From assembly GCA_020847635.1 (NCBI GenBank), contig JADLBQ010000049.1, forward strand, positions 1 through 64,000: DNA of 64,000 nucleotides, in the 5' to 3' direction. Below the pieces are notes generated by a model, which made no database searches, was not told the origin of the DNA, and saw only the letters and a program-made list of their open reading frames with translations. Of this stretch, positions 29,428 to 38,790 are shown one piece after another. The translations under genes and the position numbers were made by a program. The stretch is from Bacteroidia bacterium. GTDB taxonomy: Bacteria; Bacteroidota; Bacteroidia; AKYH767-A; OLB10. Positions within the stretch are counted from its first letter, which is position 1. Every line of letters starts with the position of its first letter.

Positions 29428-30234
29428 ATGAGAAATAAAAGTTTAATCTGTTTCATATCGGTCTTGCTGATTGTGGCCTGTTCAAGGGTTCCTATCACCA
29501 ACCGCAAACAACTGAATCTATTGTCTGAAAGCACAATGATCGGCATGGCACTTACCAGTTACAGTGATTTTCTGAAAACCAACCCTCCACTGCCGGCTTC
29601 AAATCCGGAAGCTGAAATGGTGAATCGAGTGGGCATGCGGGTATCCAATGCCGTTACGGAGTACATGAAGATAAATAAAATGGCTGATCGCTTAAAGGGT
29701 TATAAATGGGAATTTAACACCGTCAATAGCAAAGAAATGAATGCCTGGTGCATGCCGGGAGGTAAGATTGTGGTTTATACGGGACTTCTTCCGGTTACCC
29801 AAAATGAAGCCGGCCTTGCGTTTGTGATGGGTCATGAAATTGCACATGCTATTGCCCGTCATGGTAATGAGCGGATGAGCCAGATGCTTGTTATGGCAAT
29901 GGGTGAGATTGCACTGGAAGTAGCTTTAGCTGACAAACCCCAGCAAACCCGTGAACTCTTCATGACTGCTTATGGAGTTGGTACAACAGTTGGCGGTATT
30001 CTCCCGTTTTCAAGATTGCACGAATCAGAAGCTGATAAAATGGGTTTAATTTTTATGGCAATGGCCGGTTATCACCCATCCGAAGCAGTTGAACTCTGGC
30101 AACGGTTTGCTAAAGCAACCGGTGGTAGCAAAATGCCCGAGTTCTTAAGTACACACCCCAGTGACCAGACCCGGATTCATGACCTGAAGGCATATCTGCC
30201 AAAAGCATTAAAATATTATCAGCCGAAGGATTAG
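29428..30234 (+). CDS. M48 family metallopeptidase lipoprotein
   Basis: Lipobox-like LLIVACS, zinc motif GHEIAHAIARHGNERMSQ, ESEADKMGLIFMAMAGYHP. ATG at 29428 preferred over TTG at 29386. Confidence 0.9.
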   Translation: MRNKSLICFISVLLIVACSRVPITNRKQLNLLSESTMIGMALTSYSDFLKTNPPLPASNPEAEMVNRVGMRVSNAVTEYMKINKMADRLKGYKWEFNTVNSKEMNAWCMPGGKIVVYTGLLPVTQNEAGLAFVMGHEIAHAIARHGNERMSQMLVMAMGEIALEVALADKPQQTRELFMTAYGVGTTVGGILPFSRLHESEADKMGLIFMAMAGYHPSEAVELWQRFAKATGGSKMPEFLSTHPSDQTRIHDLKAYLPKALKYYQPKD

Positions 30235-30662
30235 TCATAGTCAAAATCAGCAGGATTTTCAGGTTGCTGCTTCAGGTGTTGCTGAAGAGATTCAGCTTCA
30301 TCATTCTGTTCACGAAGGGTCCAATTATCGGTAGCTGATGTTTCCAGCCAGACCTTGCCGGATTTCCGGAATACCTGGGCATGAAAGCCGGTTTTCTGAA
30401 GTATTGTTCGTTCTAAGGTTTTTACTGTTAATATATCTGAAAATTCAATTGCTATAGCTTTCGGTCCGAATCCTAAAGAAGCCAGTGAAGCTGAGCCGGG
30501 AAAAATATTTTTCGATACATCCTTATCTCCTAAAAAATGGGGAGTTTTATAGAATTCGATTTTCAACAATGGGAAAACAGAAGAAAACTGTTTCTGAATT
30601 TCTTTTAAAGTCTTTTCTCTTTCAAAAAGAAGCACGTGTTTATCTGAGGCCATTACTTTCAT
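30231..30662 (-). CDS. Conserved hypothetical protein
   Basis: 143-aa ORF between genes of the opposite strand. Coding-like composition; family not recognised. Confidence 0.65.
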   Translation of the reverse strand: MKVMASDKHVLLFEREKTLKEIQKQFSSVFPLLKIEFYKTPHFLGDKDVSKNIFPGSASLASLGFGPKAIAIEFSDILTVKTLERTILQKTGFHAQVFRKSGKVWLETSATDNWTLREQNDEAESLQQHLKQQPENPADFDYD

Positions 30663-30707
30663 AATAATAAAATAATATTCAAATTAACGAATTTAGGTTG
30701 CCTGATT

Positions 30708-31451
30708 ATGCATAGTTATGTTAGTTTGCAGGGTGATATTAGTCAGTATTCTGCAGTGAATCCCTATCAGCACCTTTTCTTTGATCTTGACCATACGTTA
30801 TGGGATTTTGAAGCAAACTCAAATGCTGTTCTTAGTCTGCTGTATGATGAATACCAGCTTCAGATCCGGGCTGGCTTCACCAAGGAACAGTTTATCCTGG
30901 TTTACAAGCGGATTAACGGGGCCATGTGGGATGCTTTCCACCGGGGCGAGATTTCAAGAGAAGAATTGCGGTATTCCCGTTTTGGAAAAACATTCAGGCA
31001 ACTGGATTTTACATCTGCTGAACTGGAAGAACAGTTTCCGATCCGTTATCTTGAGTTGCTTCCTTCTCAGAAGCGGGTTTTCCCGGATGCTTTCCGGGTG
31101 TTAGCCTATCTGAAATCAAAATATAAACTGCACCTGATTACCAATGGTTTTGCAATTGTTCAGCGGACTAAACTCTCAGAGTCAGGACTGGGAACTTATT
31201 TTGATGTAATTGTTATTTCGGAACTCACCGGATTTAAAAAGCCTGATCGCGAGATTTTTGAGTATGCATTGGATCATGCGCAGGCTACTGCCGGAACCAG
31301 TCTTATGATTGGAGATGATCCGCTGGCCGATATCCGCGGAGCACTTGACTTTGGAATGAAAGCTGTATTCTTTAATCCCCATAAAGACAAACTGGTTCCT
31401 GAAGGAGCCATTGAAATCAATGAATTAAAGCAGCTGATGGACCTGCTCTAA
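30708..31451 (+). CDS. HAD-superfamily nucleotidase, YjjG-like
   Basis: FFDLDHTLWDFEANS (HAD motif I), LITNGFAIVQRTKL (motif II), GFKKPDREIFEYAL, IGDDPLADIRGALDFGM (motif IV). Confidence 0.9.
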   Translation: MHSYVSLQGDISQYSAVNPYQHLFFDLDHTLWDFEANSNAVLSLLYDEYQLQIRAGFTKEQFILVYKRINGAMWDAFHRGEISREELRYSRFGKTFRQLDFTSAELEEQFPIRYLELLPSQKRVFPDAFRVLAYLKSKYKLHLITNGFAIVQRTKLSESGLGTYFDVIVISELTGFKKPDREIFEYALDHAQATAGTSLMIGDDPLADIRGALDFGMKAVFFNPHKDKLVPEGAIEINELKQLMDLL

Positions 31452-33074
31452 TCAGAAGCCGATATTTAGCCCGGCAGTGAGTGTTGTGGTTTTACCTCTC
31501 CATACGGAAGGGGTATAAGCCTGAGTATAGTCGGGATTACCACTCACATGGGATGATTCTATTCCAGCAAAGACAAAAGCATCATTTACGATTTCATACC
31601 GGAATAGAAGAGAAAGTGATTGCTGCTTCCACATGGTTTGACTTATAAACTGAAGACCCAGTCCGCTGCCACCAGTACCTAAATAGTCATAATCGGGGCC
31701 TTTACGTGCAGATGTGAAAGATGCATACAAACTAAACTGCCGGAAGGGCCTGCACCGGATTCCGAAATAAATTTCTTCGGCATTATCTCTCAGATAATGA
31801 CCCATGTTATAGTGGTTTGACTCAAAGGTGGTCGTATTTACAAAATGTTTGTAGGTAGCAGGGTTTGTTCGTGTATATTCAGCAATCAGGGTTGAGTTAA
31901 AGAGAACAGGATGGGAAAGTGCTCCGCCAAGTTTTAAACTGATAAAATTGGATGCTTTATCTGAATTAAAACGCTCTTTTGAAAACTCATCAATAAACAC
32001 TGAAGCATAGAGGTGGAGGTATTTAATATTTCTTGAACTTACCGTTAGATACATCTGGGAATTCTGCCCGGTAAAATTTCCAGAAGTGTTTGATGTGGTG
32101 TGATCAATGGATTTGAAAAAATAGACTGGAATCAGATAGCCTAATTGAAATTCATCTGAGTAAACAATTGAGTTACCAATACCAATTTGAAGATTTTTAA
32201 CGGGTTCGACTGTAAACATATTGGCAGCCAGGAATTTTTGAACAAATACTGAACGGTTCTTAACACCAGCCACATAGCTACGGGTTGTATCCAGTACATC
32301 TGAGACTAGAAAAGCATGGACATAATCAAAATACAGCCATTTTACCGGATGCATATAAAGTTTCAGACAGGGAAATGAAGGAGTTTTACCTGAAAAGATG
32401 TTAGCTCCGTGGTAGTTGGGTCCCCAGATAAAGTGATCTTTCTGAATTGAAGTATACCCCCACTTCCAGGAATAGGTAATTCCTCCTCGGGATTCGCTGT
32501 ATTCACCCTTCGGGCTGAATGGGTTCTCTTTGTATGCAGCACCCGTACGCATGTTCAGATATCCGGGCTTTTCTAACTGATAGTTTTCAAAATTATCCCT
32601 GAGGCTACCATAGATACCGATATGCGGACCTATGGTTGCAAAAAATTCTGCCCCATTCCAGCGGTGAAAAAAATTTTGATTTTCATTAGTCCAATATTGA
32701 TAACCTAATACCGGATTTAAGGTAAGGTTAAATAAGCTGTCAGAGTAATAAAGAAGGTCAAGGCGTTTTTTAAAGGCTCCCTTGGTACGGATAAGTTCCT
32801 TATTATAATCAGTTAGGTAAAAATCAAGTTCTTTTAGCTGGCGGATATTTAATAATGACCGGCTTTCATCAGCCTGTTTCAGCCAGGCGGCAATCTGCCT
32901 TCGTGAATAGGGTTTAACAGAAGTATTAATCTCTGAAATTACTTGTTGATTGGCTAGTTCATCAATAAATTCATAAACCGAAGTATTAGATACATGCACA
33001 AATACATCCTGGGCACAAAGGGGGCGGATCAGGAAAATTAAACAGAAGATTATACTGCAAGCGACAAATTTCAT
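31452..33074 (-). CDS. Capsule assembly Wzi-like outer-membrane protein
   Basis: Signal peptide MKFVACSIIFCLIFLIRPLCAQ, N-terminal VYEFIDELANQQVI...YSRRQIAAWLKQA and an aromatic-rich beta-barrel, typical of Bacteroidota Wzi-like proteins. ATG at 33074 preferred. Confidence 0.75.
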   Translation of the reverse strand: MKFVACSIIFCLIFLIRPLCAQDVFVHVSNTSVYEFIDELANQQVISEINTSVKPYSRRQIAAWLKQADESRSLLNIRQLKELDFYLTDYNKELIRTKGAFKKRLDLLYYSDSLFNLTLNPVLGYQYWTNENQNFFHRWNGAEFFATIGPHIGIYGSLRDNFENYQLEKPGYLNMRTGAAYKENPFSPKGEYSESRGGITYSWKWGYTSIQKDHFIWGPNYHGANIFSGKTPSFPCLKLYMHPVKWLYFDYVHAFLVSDVLDTTRSYVAGVKNRSVFVQKFLAANMFTVEPVKNLQIGIGNSIVYSDEFQLGYLIPVYFFKSIDHTTSNTSGNFTGQNSQMYLTVSSRNIKYLHLYASVFIDEFSKERFNSDKASNFISLKLGGALSHPVLFNSTLIAEYTRTNPATYKHFVNTTTFESNHYNMGHYLRDNAEEIYFGIRCRPFRQFSLYASFTSARKGPDYDYLGTGGSGLGLQFISQTMWKQQSLSLLFRYEIVNDAFVFAGIESSHVSGNPDYTQAYTPSVWRGKTTTLTAGLNIGF

Positions 33075-33101
33075 AAGCACTGAGTTGGTCGCCTGCAAAT
33101 A

Positions 33102-34211
33102 TCAGTTACTTCTTGCGCTTTTGATGATGATGTTTTTCAGGGCTTTAAAAAAGTATTTCACATCGGTTGTAAAAGGAGCTTTTTCATAAAGCCTGAGGTA
33201 TTTCATTTCCGAATTCATAATTTCATCAAGGGTTTTCGGAAGGTCAGCATAAAAGGGAGGAATGAGTCCGGGTTTAAACTTAGATCGTTTTTTCCGTAGC
33301 TCGGAGGAATAAAGACTAAGGTACTGCCTGCTCAGCGGCCTGACACCTACAATTTTCAAATCACCTTTGATCAGGTTATAGATCATCGGCAACTCATCAA
33401 TCCAGTATTTTCTGAATAACTTTCCTACAGTTGAAACCCTGAAATCATTTTTAAATTTTCCACCTTCCTGAAGGGAATGATGTTCGTAGACATATTGCTG
33501 CAAGTGGTCAGCAAAAGCATGCATGGTACGGAGTTTATACACATGAATGATTTTACCGTCTTTACCAATTCGCTTCATTTTGTAAATTGGACCGTAAGTG
33601 GGTTCAGGTTCAAAAGTTGGTTCATCTTTTTTCTGAGCAACAAAAAACAACCTGTTGTTAATCATTTTCTCATCCAGGATGGTAAAGCCGCATGCATAAA
33701 GGCGTCCCAGCGTTTCGGTACGTGACAACACCCGGTTTCTGCCGGCTGTAAGTTTGAAATAAATTTTACGGGTTACCGGTAGCTTTGGGAATACTCTTTT
33801 TACAATAAAATCACCATAATAAATAAAGTGAGATATGACTTTGGGATATTTATTGAGAAGCCGGATTTTCCGGCTTCCTTTTGTTTCAACACATCCGATA
33901 AAACAGCCGCCTTTAGGAAGCCTGGCATTGACCATTTCAAAGAAATAATTAATACGGAGGATGTCATTAACTTTTCCAAGGTTTACAATACAACTGGTGT
34001 TTTCAGAAGCTAAGGCATTGATGTTAAATGCATTTCTAGTAGAGACAACCAGGGTTTCAGGATCATCAATAAGGGTGTACCGATTAATAAATTTCAGGAC
34101 ATCAGCTCCAAAATGGGTCAGGATTGATTTTTTGGCATTTGTAAAAGGACTGACAGTCGGTTTACTTTTACTTTCTACAAAAACTGATTTCTGGTAAAAA
34201 TATTTAAGCAT
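33102..34211 (-). CDS. Sugar transferase (bacterial sugar phosphotransferase catalytic domain) with an unusual N-terminal domain
   Basis: KMKRIGKDGKIIHVYKLRTMH and STVGKLFRKYWIDELPMIYNLIKGDLKIVGVRPLSRQY match the phosphoglycosyltransferase core with the Asp-Glu dyad. No hydrophobic helix seen upstream. Confidence 0.82.
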   Translation of the reverse strand: MLKYFYQKSVFVESKSKPTVSPFTNAKKSILTHFGADVLKFINRYTLIDDPETLVVSTRNAFNINALASENTSCIVNLGKVNDILRINYFFEMVNARLPKGGCFIGCVETKGSRKIRLLNKYPKVISHFIYYGDFIVKRVFPKLPVTRKIYFKLTAGRNRVLSRTETLGRLYACGFTILDEKMINNRLFFVAQKKDEPTFEPEPTYGPIYKMKRIGKDGKIIHVYKLRTMHAFADHLQQYVYEHHSLQEGGKFKNDFRVSTVGKLFRKYWIDELPMIYNLIKGDLKIVGVRPLSRQYLSLYSSELRKKRSKFKPGLIPPFYADLPKTLDEIMNSEMKYLRLYEKAPFTTDVKYFFKALKNIIIKSARSN

Positions 34212-34301
34212 AGAAGGTTTCAGTCTGAATAGGTGTAGTCAGATTGGTAGAGCGGGTTAGTCAATTTTGCACTATACATCTAAAATAAGTCAGTAATTAG
34301 G

Positions 34302-34332
34302 CAAAAGTATTAAGTGTCGTGCAAAAAGTCAA
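34302..34332 (-). promoter_or_regulatory. Bacteroidota-type promoter (TTG-N20-TActTTTG) on the minus strand
   Basis: + strand CAAAAGTA (34302-34309) and CAA (34330-34332); minus reads TTGAC...N...TACTTTTG. Upstream of the sugar transferase/Wzi pair. Confidence 0.65.
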
Positions 34333-34338
34333 TTGATT

Positions 34339-35400
34339 TTAACAATTTGTCACAAAATCTTGAATAATACGGTTAAGATCTTCGGTTTGGCTGTACATTT
34401 TTTCTGCACGCGCCCGGTTAATGTGTTTAGAATCTGAATTGGTTAACTGTTTCCGTACTGATTCTAACAAGAATAGGGGTTTAGCAGTAGGGATCCCAGT
34501 CGTTAGATTGAATTTATGTTCAAGTTCCTCAAGATAGCTGATTTGCCCGACAAAGTCGTTAAACCTGATTGAAGGTGTACCCATCACTGCAGCTTCAGCG
34601 GCCATAGTCTGACTGTCGCCAATATATAAATCTGCAAAATACAATGCATGGTGAATTTCCTGCGGTGCAATCTGAATACGGTAAGGTTCGAACTCCGGTT
34701 CAAGCGGCCGTTCAGAGGTTATATAAACATTTCCGGCTGGAAGGAGAATTTCTAAGAGTTTATTGGCTAACTCATCATTGATTCCTTTTTTACCTTCATC
34801 ATGGTGTGCTCCGAGATGAGCAAATCGGAGAATGAAATACTTATCCCGGTTGGCTTTCAGTTTCCGACCAATGGCTGTATCAGGAGTGAAATAATCGGGA
34901 TGGAGGTAAGCCAGTTCATGGTAACCATGATAGCCGGACTTTTTCTTATTCCACCTGCCAGCATTGCAACAGTGAGGTGCCAATATTTTCCAGGCAAAGG
35001 GATAGGCCAGTTTTGCAAAGAGCGGAACAACTTCAGCATCATCTTCATTTACAACTACTGATTTTATTCGCATTAATCTGCCCACATGAGCAATTTCAGC
35101 AGAGGTGCCAAACATAATATCAGGCCTGAACTTTCTGCAGAACTGCCAGGTCTGGAAGTTGCGGTAAAGCAGTGCAAGTGCTATTGAGAACTTGTTGTCT
35201 TTTCTTCCTTTTGGATTTATGTTAACATAATCCCAACCGGTTGACTGGACCAGATTTTCAAGAACATCTTTCTTTTTAATCAGAATAGCAACCGGGTGTT
35301 TCTCTTCTTTTAAGATTTTGATACTGTTTTTAAACAGATGAAAGTGGGCCGGGTGACCCAAGTAAAAAAGAACTCTCTTTTTTTCATTCATAAGCAGCAA
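34339..35400 (-). CDS. DUF354-like protein (GT-B / UDP-GlcNAc 2-epimerase-like fold)
   Basis: RVLFYLGHPAHFHLFKNSIKIL, DIMFGTSAEIAHVGRLM, LYIGDSQTMAAEAAVMGTPSIRFNDFVG. Start at 35400 or an internal ATG. Confidence 0.8.
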   Translation of the reverse strand: MLLMNEKKRVLFYLGHPAHFHLFKNSIKILKEEKHPVAILIKKKDVLENLVQSTGWDYVNINPKGRKDNKFSIALALLYRNFQTWQFCRKFRPDIMFGTSAEIAHVGRLMRIKSVVVNEDDAEVVPLFAKLAYPFAWKILAPHCCNAGRWNKKKSGYHGYHELAYLHPDYFTPDTAIGRKLKANRDKYFILRFAHLGAHHDEGKKGINDELANKLLEILLPAGNVYITSERPLEPEFEPYRIQIAPQEIHHALYFADLYIGDSQTMAAEAAVMGTPSIRFNDFVGQISYLEELEHKFNLTTGIPTAKPLFLLESVRKQLTNSDSKHINRARAEKMYSQTEDLNRIIQDFVTNC

Positions 35401-36544
35401 GTGTAGCTAAAGCAGCAAACATCCATGCATCAGACCATCTCATAAAGGAAGTTTTTCTGATGGTGTGTTTAAACTTTCTGAAATAGAAATAGCCATCGGG
35501 GCTTTGCATTTGGGTAATGGTAAACCGGGCTACTTTAACAGCCAGCTCAGTTTTTTGGTTGGAAGTTAACGTGAGTATGGATTGGGCAGCTGCAGTACAA
35601 TCTGTTGGATACGGGTTTGAGTTATAAAACTTAGGCATTCCGTCAGCATGAAAGAAGTTCTTTTCATAAAAATCAAATCCTTTTCTGAAATGCTCCTTAA
35701 ATGTATCATCCTTACAAAGGCTGATATAACTTTTCAATCCGTCCAGTATATAACCGGTGTGGTAGTTATCAATCCAGGTACCTGCTTTAGAAGTGGAGTA
35801 AATCCAGGCTCCGTCAGGCCGTTGATGATTCATTACAAACGAAACAGCCAGATGAGCAATGTCTTTAAGTTCCTTCTTTCCATTCACTGAATAAACCTGG
35901 GAGAGGAGCCTGACTGCTTTCATGCTTGCATTAAAAACCACCTGTTTATCGAACGGAGAGTAGGAAAAGCAAACTGATCCATCCGGTCCGGTCGTTCTTT
36001 TCAGGTCCTGAAGAATAAAGTTTGTTGCTTCGGAGCATAAGGTCAATGATTGATTGTTTCCGGAGATCAGGTAAAAGTTAAACAGGGCATTAGTAATGAT
36101 GCCGGTTGCCACAATGGTGGGCTGAAAGGCAGGAATGGAGGCATAACGGGCTTCCCAGTCAAAATCATAACCCCAGCAAGGCCCGTGAAATCCCTCAGGG
36201 ATCAGCTTTTCAAGTTGAGAAATCAGCCAATCAATTTTAGCAGTCCATTCCTGCTTTCTTTCCGGAAAAACACGAATCAACTGAGTATAACCCTGGATGC
36301 ATAATCCGAGTGTAACCGGGTTAAGGCGTTTTTTAATTCCAAGTAATGGACGCAGGTTAACAGGAGAACGTTTGACCAGTTGCTGGGCCAGGAACCTAAC
36401 TGATTTATTGGACTTTAAAACAGGAAGTCGGAATAAGGGAGAGGTTAAACCATCATAAGGATCAAATCCTTTGTAATTTTCCTGTTCAATATGCCTGACA
36501 AGTTTTTCAAGTGACTGGATGATAAACCGGTCTTGCATGTTCAT
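35384..36544 (-). CDS. Alpha/alpha-toroid protein of a polysaccharide locus (function unknown)
   Basis: Repeated helical-hairpin pattern with HQRPDGAWIYSTSKAGTWIDNYHTGYILDGLKSY and MQSPDGYFYFRKF, prenyltransferase/squalene-oxidase-repeat-like. No catalytic motif recognised. Confidence 0.65.
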   Translation of the reverse strand: MNMQDRFIIQSLEKLVRHIEQENYKGFDPYDGLTSPLFRLPVLKSNKSVRFLAQQLVKRSPVNLRPLLGIKKRLNPVTLGLCIQGYTQLIRVFPERKQEWTAKIDWLISQLEKLIPEGFHGPCWGYDFDWEARYASIPAFQPTIVATGIITNALFNFYLISGNNQSLTLCSEATNFILQDLKRTTGPDGSVCFSYSPFDKQVVFNASMKAVRLLSQVYSVNGKKELKDIAHLAVSFVMNHQRPDGAWIYSTSKAGTWIDNYHTGYILDGLKSYISLCKDDTFKEHFRKGFDFYEKNFFHADGMPKFYNSNPYPTDCTAAAQSILTLTSNQKTELAVKVARFTITQMQSPDGYFYFRKFKHTIRKTSFMRWSDAWMFAALATLAAYE

Positions 36545-36556
36545 CTAAGGTATCAA

Positions 36557-38689
36557 TTATGGAAGGTCAATCTGAATCGAAGCTCCATTTGTACGGATGG
36601 ATTCGATAACTTTAAAAGTAACCAGGGTGCTGTGATAGATAGCATCAAACGACAGGGGTGCCGGTTCTCCGTTTTCAATAGATTTAATAAAGCGGGTTAT
36701 GGTGGCTTTGTGGCCTTTATCCTGGGTAGTTTTAACGTGAGTTTTTGATTTTCCGTAAATAGTCAGTTCCCTGAAATCATCCAGCACCGCCACATTACCA
36801 TAACCAAACACCTCAAGATATTCTTTATTCAGATTTTTATTTCCGTTCGAGAAGTAAGCAATCGTTGCAATGCTTCCATTGGCAAACTGCAGGTTGATTG
36901 TGAGTGTATCGTGCAGGTTATGTGGATCTTCCATGGCAGTTGCACTGAGATGAGTAACCCGGGATTCTGAAATAAAGCAGCATAAATCAATAAAATGACA
37001 GACCTCCCCGATGATTCTTCCGCCACCCGTTTCAGGATCATGAACCCAGTGATCAGAAGGTACGATTCCGGCATTGATGCGGTACAGGATTGAAACCGGA
37101 GTTGAGTTGATAAATGTATTTTTGATTTGTTCCATAATTGGAGCAAATCGCCTGTTGAAACCTAACATCAGCAAGGCTTTTGAGCCGGCATACGTGTTTT
37201 TAATAATTTCAAGTTCATGTTCGTTGAGGCACAAAGGCTTCTCTGTAAAAACATGTTTATCTTTTTCCAGTGCTTTAATTACATATTCAGCATGGGTATT
37301 ATGCCGGGTAGCAATAAAAATGGTATTCACCATTTCATTGTTAATTACTTCATCAGCATTACCGGTTGCCATAGCAAATCCGAATCTTGAGGCAATGTTA
37401 ATGGCATTGTTTGAACGTGCTGTAGCGACTGCTTCAAACTGAACTTGTCCCTTCAGGGAAGGGAGCATGAAATTTTGTCCGAAACTTCCGGCTCCTATCA
37501 GTCCGGCTTTAACCTTTGATTGAACAGGAATGTGATCTGTTAACTCAATATTTTTGTTCAGCTCTTTTTTGACATCGTATTCAAGAACAATTCCTCTGAA
37601 CCACTCGTTATTATCAAGAATCAGCTGATAAGCATTCTGAGCCTGCTCAAACGGGTAGCGATGGGTAATCAGGCTTTTAATATCTATTTTTTTCTGAGCT
37701 AACAATTCTGCAAATGATTGCATGTTACGGTTTTCGGTCCACCGTACATAACTATAAGGATAGTCAATTCCTTTTTCTTCGTATTCAGAATCGTAGCGGC
37801 CGGGTCCATACGAACTGGACATGCGCAAGTCAAGCTCTTTGATATAATAGTTTTTGCGTTCAAATCCTGTAGGTACAGCGCCCACAATAACTACTTTTCC
37901 TTTTTTGCGGGCTAACTGGCCGGCTAAATCAACAGGATCCGTTGAATTTGTTGCTGCTGTAATGATAATGGCATCTGCTCCATAGCCATTTGTAAACTGA
38001 AGAATGGAGTTTTCAAGACCAGGATTGTTACGGGAAAAAGCAGAACCGGGGAATAAACGGTTTGTATCGGTGACGGCTTTTTCGCTTACATCAATTCCCA
38101 CTACATGAACTCCGCCCGCTTTGAGCAACTGCATAGTCAGCTGGCCGATTAATCCAAGACCAATGACTACACTGTTCTCGCCAAGCCGCAGATCAGACTG
38201 TCTTATTCCCTGCATGGCAATAGCTCCAATGGTGGTGAAAGCGGCTTCATCAAGGGCTACCTCCTCTTTCAGTTTAACGCATAAATTAACAGGAACTGAA
38301 ATGACTTCTGAATGACAGGCCGAACTTCCGGCACAAGCAACCCGGTCGCCCGTTTTAAAGTCCTGAACATCACTTGCCAGGGCAATAATCTGGCCTGCTG
38401 AACTGTAACCCAGCGGGGAGGGGGTTTCAAGTTTATTCATGACCATCCGGTAGGTATCACGGATACCATAGGTACGAATTGCATCCATGACTTTTTTTAC
38501 TTCCTGCTTACGGGCCCGGGCTTTCCCGATGTATCCGAGCCGGGCATCTTTCACAGTTTTACCTTCGGTACCGGCACTAATTACTGAAAAATGATTTCTG
38601 ACCAGTACATGACCGGGGAGCAGTGCCGGAAAAGGAACTTCCCGGATCTGCATCGTTCCATCCTTCAGTAATTGAGTTAGTTGTTGCAT
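36557..38689 (-). CDS. Bi-domain oxidoreductase: zinc-type alcohol dehydrogenase fused to Gfo/Idh/MocA dehydrogenase
   Basis: N-terminal MDR domain (VIGLGLIGQLTMQLLKAGGVHVVGIDVSE); C-terminal GLIGAGSFGQNFMLPSLKG...HVFTEKPLCLNEHEL...GFNRRFAP. Confidence 0.9.
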   Translation of the reverse strand: MQQLTQLLKDGTMQIREVPFPALLPGHVLVRNHFSVISAGTEGKTVKDARLGYIGKARARKQEVKKVMDAIRTYGIRDTYRMVMNKLETPSPLGYSSAGQIIALASDVQDFKTGDRVACAGSSACHSEVISVPVNLCVKLKEEVALDEAAFTTIGAIAMQGIRQSDLRLGENSVVIGLGLIGQLTMQLLKAGGVHVVGIDVSEKAVTDTNRLFPGSAFSRNNPGLENSILQFTNGYGADAIIITAATNSTDPVDLAGQLARKKGKVVIVGAVPTGFERKNYYIKELDLRMSSSYGPGRYDSEYEEKGIDYPYSYVRWTENRNMQSFAELLAQKKIDIKSLITHRYPFEQAQNAYQLILDNNEWFRGIVLEYDVKKELNKNIELTDHIPVQSKVKAGLIGAGSFGQNFMLPSLKGQVQFEAVATARSNNAINIASRFGFAMATGNADEVINNEMVNTIFIATRHNTHAEYVIKALEKDKHVFTEKPLCLNEHELEIIKNTYAGSKALLMLGFNRRFAPIMEQIKNTFINSTPVSILYRINAGIVPSDHWVHDPETGGGRIIGEVCHFIDLCCFISESRVTHLSATAMEDPHNLHDTLTINLQFANGSIATIAYFSNGNKNLNKEYLEVFGYGNVAVLDDFRELTIYGKSKTHVKTTQDKGHKATITRFIKSIENGEPAPLSFDAIYHSTLVTFKVIESIRTNGASIQIDLP

Positions 38690-38790
38690 GCTGTTTTCTT
38701 CTTGTTGATTGGCAAAATTAGGAAAGCACGACAGAGCATAAAATAAAAAATGAATCCGGATGAAAACTCTTCTGCATTTCAGAATCCCGG

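Noticed and set aside
34236-34290. tRNA-like D-arm sequence 'agtcagattggtagagcgggtta'
   Set aside because: No matching T-arm (GTTCGAATC) or closing acceptor stem nearby; interpreted as chance in an intergenic region.
38713-38720. CAAAATTA (minus TAATTTTG) upstream of the bi-domain oxidoreductase
   Set aside because: No -33 TTG at usable spacing; too weak to call a promoter.
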